From Leptospira mayottensis 200901116 (GTDB lineage Bacteria; Spirochaetota; Leptospiria; Leptospirales; Leptospiraceae), in the NCBI RefSeq assembly GCF_000306675.2, contig NZ_CP024871.1, forward strand, positions 3,547,501-3,552,500: a stretch of 5,000 bases of DNA, read 5' to 3'. The notes beneath the pieces were generated by a model that was not told where the DNA came from, did not search any database, and was given only the letters and a program-made list of their open reading frames with translations. The stretch's first letter is position 1, and the number at the start of each line of letters is the position of its first letter. A program made the translations under genes and the position numbers. This document shows, in pieces, positions 1 to 5,000 of the stretch.

Positions 1-38
1 AGAACCCAATAACAAAATAAAGACGGAACGAGTAGATG

Positions 39-69
39 AAAAAATCTGGATCGGAGATCCCGATTTTTT
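39..69 (+). terminator. Factor-independent terminator of an upstream gene
   Basis: An A-run plus TC (39-46) pairs with GA plus a T-run (62-69). After a single T/C mismatch (47/61), GGATC (48-52) pairs with GATCC (56-60) around the loop GGA. This makes a 13-bp stem with one mismatch, ending in a six-T run. Because the lower stem is an A-run facing a T-run, it could work in both directions. No gene end is certain in the first 38 bases, so it most likely serves a plus-strand gene ending left of the window. Plus frame 2 is open from the left edge to a TGA at 77-79, but that reading would place the hairpin inside coding sequence and is the less likely choice. Confidence 0.7.
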
Positions 70-374
70 ATCGTGTTGAACCGTTTGAATCGTTCGATTG
101 AAATCGGCATTTTCTCGAACTGGGGTTCGGGTCGAGATTTGTTTGAGTTTTCTCGAATAATCGATATTCTGCATTTAGGAATCCTAAATCCTATTTCTAA
201 AATCGGCTTAAATGCCAAAATTCTTTTGAAAAAATTAAAGATTTCCTTTTATCCAACCCACAAAGTGTTTCAGCTAATTTAACTCTAGTGTAAAAAAACT
301 AGGAAAAATTTTTATAAAAAGGCCACCAAAAGATCTTAAGAATAAGAAAAATCAGTTATAGAATCTTGGGGAAG

Positions 375-420
375 TTCAAAATAAAAGGTAGGAGTTCCCT
401 ACAGATTACGTCTTTTTGGG
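375..420. repeat. Dispersed extragenic repeat, copy 1
   Basis: TTCAAAATAAAA (375-386) is followed by GTAGG-AGTTC-CCTAC (388-402), a small hairpin with 5-bp arms. A stretch ending TCTTTTTGGG (411-420) comes next. Positions 381-420 align with 3192-3230 at about 80% identity with one 1-nt gap. Positions 375-403 align with 3328-3354, sharing TTCAAAATAAAA and TTCCCTACA. Three related copies in two separate non-coding spacers indicate a repeat family. Its function is unknown; the small imperfect palindrome recalls REP-like elements. Confidence 0.55.
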
Positions 421-750
421 AATTTATAGTCTTTTAAAGACTTTTTTATTACTTTTAAATCCTCCTACGAGTTTCTGAAATTTTGGGATAAATTCAAAAG
501 CTTCCTTGCTAAAAAATTGTATTTTTATTTTTCTAAATAGCCTTCACAGTATTTATATCGAGTTCGAGAGTAATAGCGTAACTTCCTTATTTTCCAGGAT
601 AGCATTGCGATTCAAAAGGATATCACCGACCTCAATTTTTAAGATAAATATCAAAACTAAATTCCACTAGCTCAAGAAATGGTCCTTACTTTTTATCACA
701 AAAACTTCAATTTCTCCAAACTCATTTTTTTATGGATGTCGATCGATTTT

Positions 751-957
751 TTAAGCGTGTAGTGTTTTGTTGAACTTGAAATAAATTTCATATAGATTTT
801 CTAATATAGATTTTTGCCACCTTTCAAAATCCGGAATTTTCTGAATTATAAACAAGTCTCATAAATAGTCGTCAAATTTTTCGTTAAACGGCAAAACACC
901 CGTAAGACCGCTATCACTTTTAGAAAGATAAGTTTGGAATTGTAGAGGGAATGTTGA
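751..957 (-). pseudogene. Possible relic of a protein gene (unrecognised)
   Basis: Read on the minus strand from 957, one frame gives 32 open codons, a TGA (859-861), then 35 more codons to TAA (751-753). The translation looks protein-like for such AT-rich DNA. It includes SDSGLTGVLPFNEKFDDYL before the stop and IPDFERWQKSILENLYEIY after it, with balanced acidic and aromatic residues and no long Lys/Asn/Ile runs. There is no start codon with a ribosome site, and no family was recognised. The same frame stays partly readable below 720, for example VGDILLNRNAILENKEV around 570-630. A decayed gene is the inference. Chance openness in AT-rich DNA is the alternative and cannot be excluded. Confidence 0.25.
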
Positions 958-966
958 TTATTGAAA

Positions 967-986
967 AAGAAATAAATTTATTTCTT
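967..986. repeat. Perfect 20-bp AT-rich palindrome
   Basis: AAGAAATAAATTTATTTCTT is identical to its own reverse complement over all 20 bases. It lies about 60 bp upstream of the doubtful ORF at 1049. It could be a binding site for a dimeric regulator or a cruciform-prone sequence. It has no T-run or GC-rich stem suited to termination. No function can be assigned. Confidence 0.4.
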
Positions 987-1048
987 CGATATAAAAAAAG
1001 ATATTTGAAACATTATTTTTTCTTTATTCAATTAATCCATTGTAATAT

Positions 1049-1237
1049 ATGCGAAGAAGTCTTTCTATAAAATTCAAAGATAAAAGTCTTGAAATTGAAT
1101 TTCTGGGTGAAATCACCGCTTTGGAACGGTGTTTGGATAAAATCAGAAAAAACGGGGCTGCAAACTCGACTTCATTTGAAAAACAAAGTCGAATTAAAAC
1201 GGAAAAAATTATTCCACGGATTTTTTTAATGAAATGA
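1049..1237 (+). CDS. Doubtful small hypothetical protein, 62 aa
   Basis: This is a 62-codon frame starting at ATG 1049 and ending at TGA 1235-1237. An in-frame TAA two codons before the ATG fixes the start. The N-terminal half is reasonably protein-like (LEIEFLGEITALERCLDKIR, a charged amphipathic helix), whereas the C-terminal part is basic and low in structure. There is no purine-rich ribosome site upstream. Its 3' end overlaps the convergent lipoprotein gene by 29 bp. An inverted repeat lies inside it (TCGACTT 1166-1172 with AAGTCGA 1186-1192). No signal peptide, membrane segment or known domain is seen. It may be a real small gene, a fragment of a larger lost one, or chance. Confidence 0.25.
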   Translation: MRRSLSIKFKDKSLEIEFLGEITALERCLDKIRKNGAANSTSFEKQSRIKTEKIIPRIFLMK

Positions 1238-1508
1238 TTAGAGCATCGTAGTTAGAAGAAAGGCCTTGGCAAGCCTGTGCATTGCGCTCCATAAGACCGA
1301 CACTTTCCAACAAAATACCAACTAATTTTTTTCTACCCGAACGACCTTGATCCTGATCCTCGATAGGTACGCCAGGTTTTCCCATACTTTTCCATTTTTC
1401 ACACTTTTCTCCTAAGTCTGTGCAGATCTTCGCTTCCAAATCAGAGCACGGTTTACAACCGATCATAACTACCGTGGTCAAAATCAATCCAATCAAAACT
1501 TTTTTCAT
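1209..1508 (-). CDS. Small cysteine-rich lipoprotein, hypothetical
   Basis: The product is 99 aa from the ATG at 1508. It opens with a lipoprotein signal peptide: MKK, then a hydrophobic stretch (VLIGLILTTVVMIG), then the lipobox cysteine at residue 18 (VMIG-C). The relaxed -3/-1 residues fit spirochaete lipoboxes. The mature chain has about 82 residues and is expected to be lipid-anchored in the inner or outer membrane. Besides the lipidated Cys it has four more, at 21, 29, 36 and 80, in a CKPC...C...C pattern that could form disulphides. No known domain is recognised. An in-frame ATG six bases earlier (1514) would give 101 aa. The ribosome site AAGGA ends only about 3 nt from that ATG but is well spaced for the one at 1508, which is therefore preferred. 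The gene looks monocistronic with its own promoter. No clear terminator follows. Confidence 0.75.
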   Translation of the reverse strand: MKKVLIGLILTTVVMIGCKPCSDLEAKICTDLGEKCEKWKSMGKPGVPIEDQDQGRSGRKKLVGILLESVGLMERNAQACQGLSSNYDALIISLKKSVE

Positions 1509-1547
1509 TGCCATTCTTCCTTTTTTTCAATCTTTAATGATTGTGTG

Positions 1548-1576
1548 AATTTAAAAGGGTTCTAAACTCATATCAA
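1548..1576 (-). promoter_or_regulatory. Sigma70-type promoter of the lipoprotein gene
   Basis: On the minus strand TTGATA (1576-1571) and TAAATT (1553-1548) are separated by exactly 17 bp. The predicted transcript would start around 1541, giving a leader of about 35 nt before the ribosome site GGAAG and the ATG at 1508. No operator-like repeat overlaps it. The boxes are near consensus, but this is AT-rich DNA, so chance matches are common. Confidence 0.45.
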
Positions 1577-1668
1577 CGCTTTTTTATATATGAAAGACAT
1601 CTTTTCTTTTTCAAAGCACGTTAGTCGTATTGAATTTTATACATAACTTTTTTAAAAAGAAAAAAATC

Positions 1669-2853
<1,185 letters not shown>

Positions 2854-2906
2854 AGTTAGAGTAATGTTTCATCCAATAATTGAATTCGTTAGAGAAGATG
2901 TACGAT

Positions 2907-2914
2907 AAAGGAGG
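2907..2914 (+). promoter_or_regulatory. Full Shine-Dalgarno-like motif inside the candidate RNA
   Basis: AAAGGAGG is complementary to the anti-Shine-Dalgarno end of 16S rRNA. It is followed five bases later by TTG, which would open only a five-codon frame (TTG 2920 to TGA 2935-2937). A real gene is unlikely. The motif may simply be part of a purine-rich loop of the guide RNA. Confidence 0.2.
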
Positions 2915-2972
2915 AATACTTGTTGGCTCAGTGTTGAAGCAAATTTGAATTTCAAATTTGACCTTCGTTTTA

Positions 2973-3051
<79 letters not shown>

Positions 3052-3109
3052 TGCTTTTCTCTAACGAGTTAAATTATTGGGTGATTAAAAAAAATGCGAA
3101 AAAATATTT

Positions 3110-3122
3110 ACAGCTCCGGATG
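3110..3122 (+). repeat. Right-end copy of the duplicated motif
   Basis: ACAGCTCCGGATG abuts the right inverted repeat and differs from 2982-2994 only at position 3118 (G in place of C). It could be the DNA target of the donor guide or a second transposase contact site. Confidence 0.5.
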
Positions 3123-3132
3123 GGGGCGCCAT
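3123..3132 (-). repeat. Right subterminal inverted repeat of the IS
   Basis: GGGGCGCCAT is the exact reverse complement of the left repeat at 1677-1686. ATCA follows directly and also stands 7 bp outside the left repeat. Confidence 0.85.
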
Positions 3133-3190
3133 ATCAGAGCCTGTCTCAAAACCTAAAGAAAATTCAGTTTTAATCATTCAGTAAACTCGC

Positions 3191-3230
3191 AATAAAATGT
3201 AATAGTTCCCACAATTTATATCTTTTTGGG
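3191..3230. repeat. Dispersed extragenic repeat, copy 2
   Basis: This copy aligns with 380-420: ATAAAA, GTA, AGTTCCC, ACA and TCTTTTTGGG are shared in order, about 80% identical with a 1-nt gap. The small palindrome seen in copy 1 is degraded here. Confidence 0.5.
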
Positions 3231-3327
3231 ATTTTATTATCGTTCAATTTTTGTAGTAATTTTCCATATTTAGAAACAGAACTCTAAATAAAATTTTTCA
3301 TTTTTTAGATTCTATTGGAAATATGTT

Positions 3328-3354
3328 TTCAAAATAAAAAAAGGATTCCCTACA
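3328..3354. repeat. Dispersed extragenic repeat, partial copy 3
   Basis: TTCAAAATAAAA (3328-3339), then GGA and TTCCCTACA, match 375-403 in the same orientation with small changes in the middle. The TCTTTTTGGG end of the repeat is not preserved here. Confidence 0.5.
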
Positions 3355-3418
3355 AAAGATATCGATTACCAATAATTTCAAAATTTCCTGTACCTACATT
3401 TTAGGATAAACTTTAAAT

Positions 3419-3449
3419 AAAAAAACCCCGGATTTCCCGGGGTTTTTTT
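3419..3449 (-). terminator. Strong bidirectional terminator after ctaE
   Basis: CCCCGG (3426-3431) pairs with CCGGGG (3437-3442) around a 5-nt loop. It is flanked by seven A (3419-3425) and seven T (3443-3449), so both strands have a GC stem followed by a T-run. It lies 30 bp beyond the ctaE stop and ends the oxidase operon. It could also block transcription coming rightward from the IS. Confidence 0.92.
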
Positions 3450-3479
3450 ATACGAATTGAATCCGTGCGCGAAATTATA

Positions 3480-5000
<1,521 letters not shown>

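Larger units (their letters stand above)
80..1048. other. Long AT-rich spacer without an intact gene
   Basis: No reading frame here has a plausible start, ribosome site and protein-like composition together. A GTG-started frame at 73-282 exists, but it is AT-driven and has no ribosome binding site. What can be seen is a weak 7-bp hairpin (114-120 with 125-131), one copy of a dispersed extragenic repeat (375-420), a possible gene relic on the minus strand (751-957) and a 20-bp palindrome (967-986). Long decayed spacers of this kind are known in Leptospira genomes; seeing this one as decay is inference. Confidence 0.6.
3137..3418. other. AT-rich spacer between the IS and the oxidase terminator
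   Basis: No coding frame was found on either strand. The spacer holds two further copies of the extragenic repeat (3191-3230 and 3328-3354). It begins with GAGCCTGTCTCAAAAC directly at the IS junction. The tail at 3398-3418 (ATTTTAGGATAAA) also resembles 480-492 of the left spacer. The spacer carries no visible promoter for the neighbouring minus-strand operon, which is transcribed towards it. Confidence 0.55.

Noticed and set aside
2..79. Open plus frame 2 from the left edge, possible C-terminus of an upstream gene
   Set aside because: The 25 open codons are too few to be significant, and the frame runs through a strong terminator hairpin at 39-69, which more likely lies after a gene.
73..282. 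69-codon GTG-started frame on the plus strand
   Set aside because: It has no ribosome site, overlaps the downstream edge of a terminator region and has AT-driven composition. It contains small repeats and a hairpin (114-131) rather than domain-like sequence.
428..442. AGTCTTTTAAAGACT followed by a T-run, as a terminator
   Set aside because: Only about 5 bp of A/T-rich stem form once a loop is allowed, and no gene ends nearby on that strand.
1166..1192. Inverted repeat TCGACTT/AAGTCGA as terminator of the lipoprotein gene
   Set aside because: There is no T-run on either side in either direction, and it lies inside another open frame.

Overview
The window looks like chromosomal DNA of a Leptospira species, most likely one of the pathogenic lineages. 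The grounds are low G+C with long AT-rich, gene-poor spacers, an IS110-family element of the general kind known from Leptospira as IS1533, a small lipoprotein with a loose spirochaete-type lipobox, and a ctaD-ctaE pair whose subunit I has the YSHPAVY signature of A2-type haem-copper oxidases. The genus call is inference from family resemblance; no database was searched.

Layout. Positions 39-69 hold a strong factor-independent terminator, presumably for a gene left of the window. About 970 bp follow with no convincing intact gene. This spacer holds one copy of a small extragenic repeat (375-420), a possible gene relic on the minus strand (751-957), and a perfect 20-bp palindrome (967-986). A doubtful 62-codon ORF (1049-1237, +) converges on a short cysteine-rich lipoprotein gene (about 1209-1508, -) that has its own recognisable promoter.

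The centre is a complete insertion sequence (about 1670-3136). It has 10-bp subterminal inverted repeats, a full-length 364-aa DEDD/Tnp20 transposase, only 82 nt between the left repeat and the start codon, and about 270 nt of 3' non-coding DNA. That arrangement fits the IS1111 subgroup, whose guide RNA (seekRNA or bridge RNA) lies downstream of the transposase. Here the 3' region can fold into one RNA closed by a stem of about 30 bp with two further hairpins inside. It also carries a 12/13 copy of a motif at the right end of the element. This is the most interesting part of the window.

The right side, after another repeat-bearing AT-rich spacer, is the 3' end of a minus-strand respiratory operon. 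ctaD (cytochrome oxidase subunit I, C-terminal 295 codons visible, running off the right edge) overlaps ctaE (subunit III, five-helix form) by 14 bp, and a strong bidirectional terminator follows. The two products are neighbouring membrane subunits of the same terminal oxidase and are probably translationally coupled. The IS lies in the spacer between the lipoprotein promoter and the oxidase terminator and interrupts no recognisable gene.
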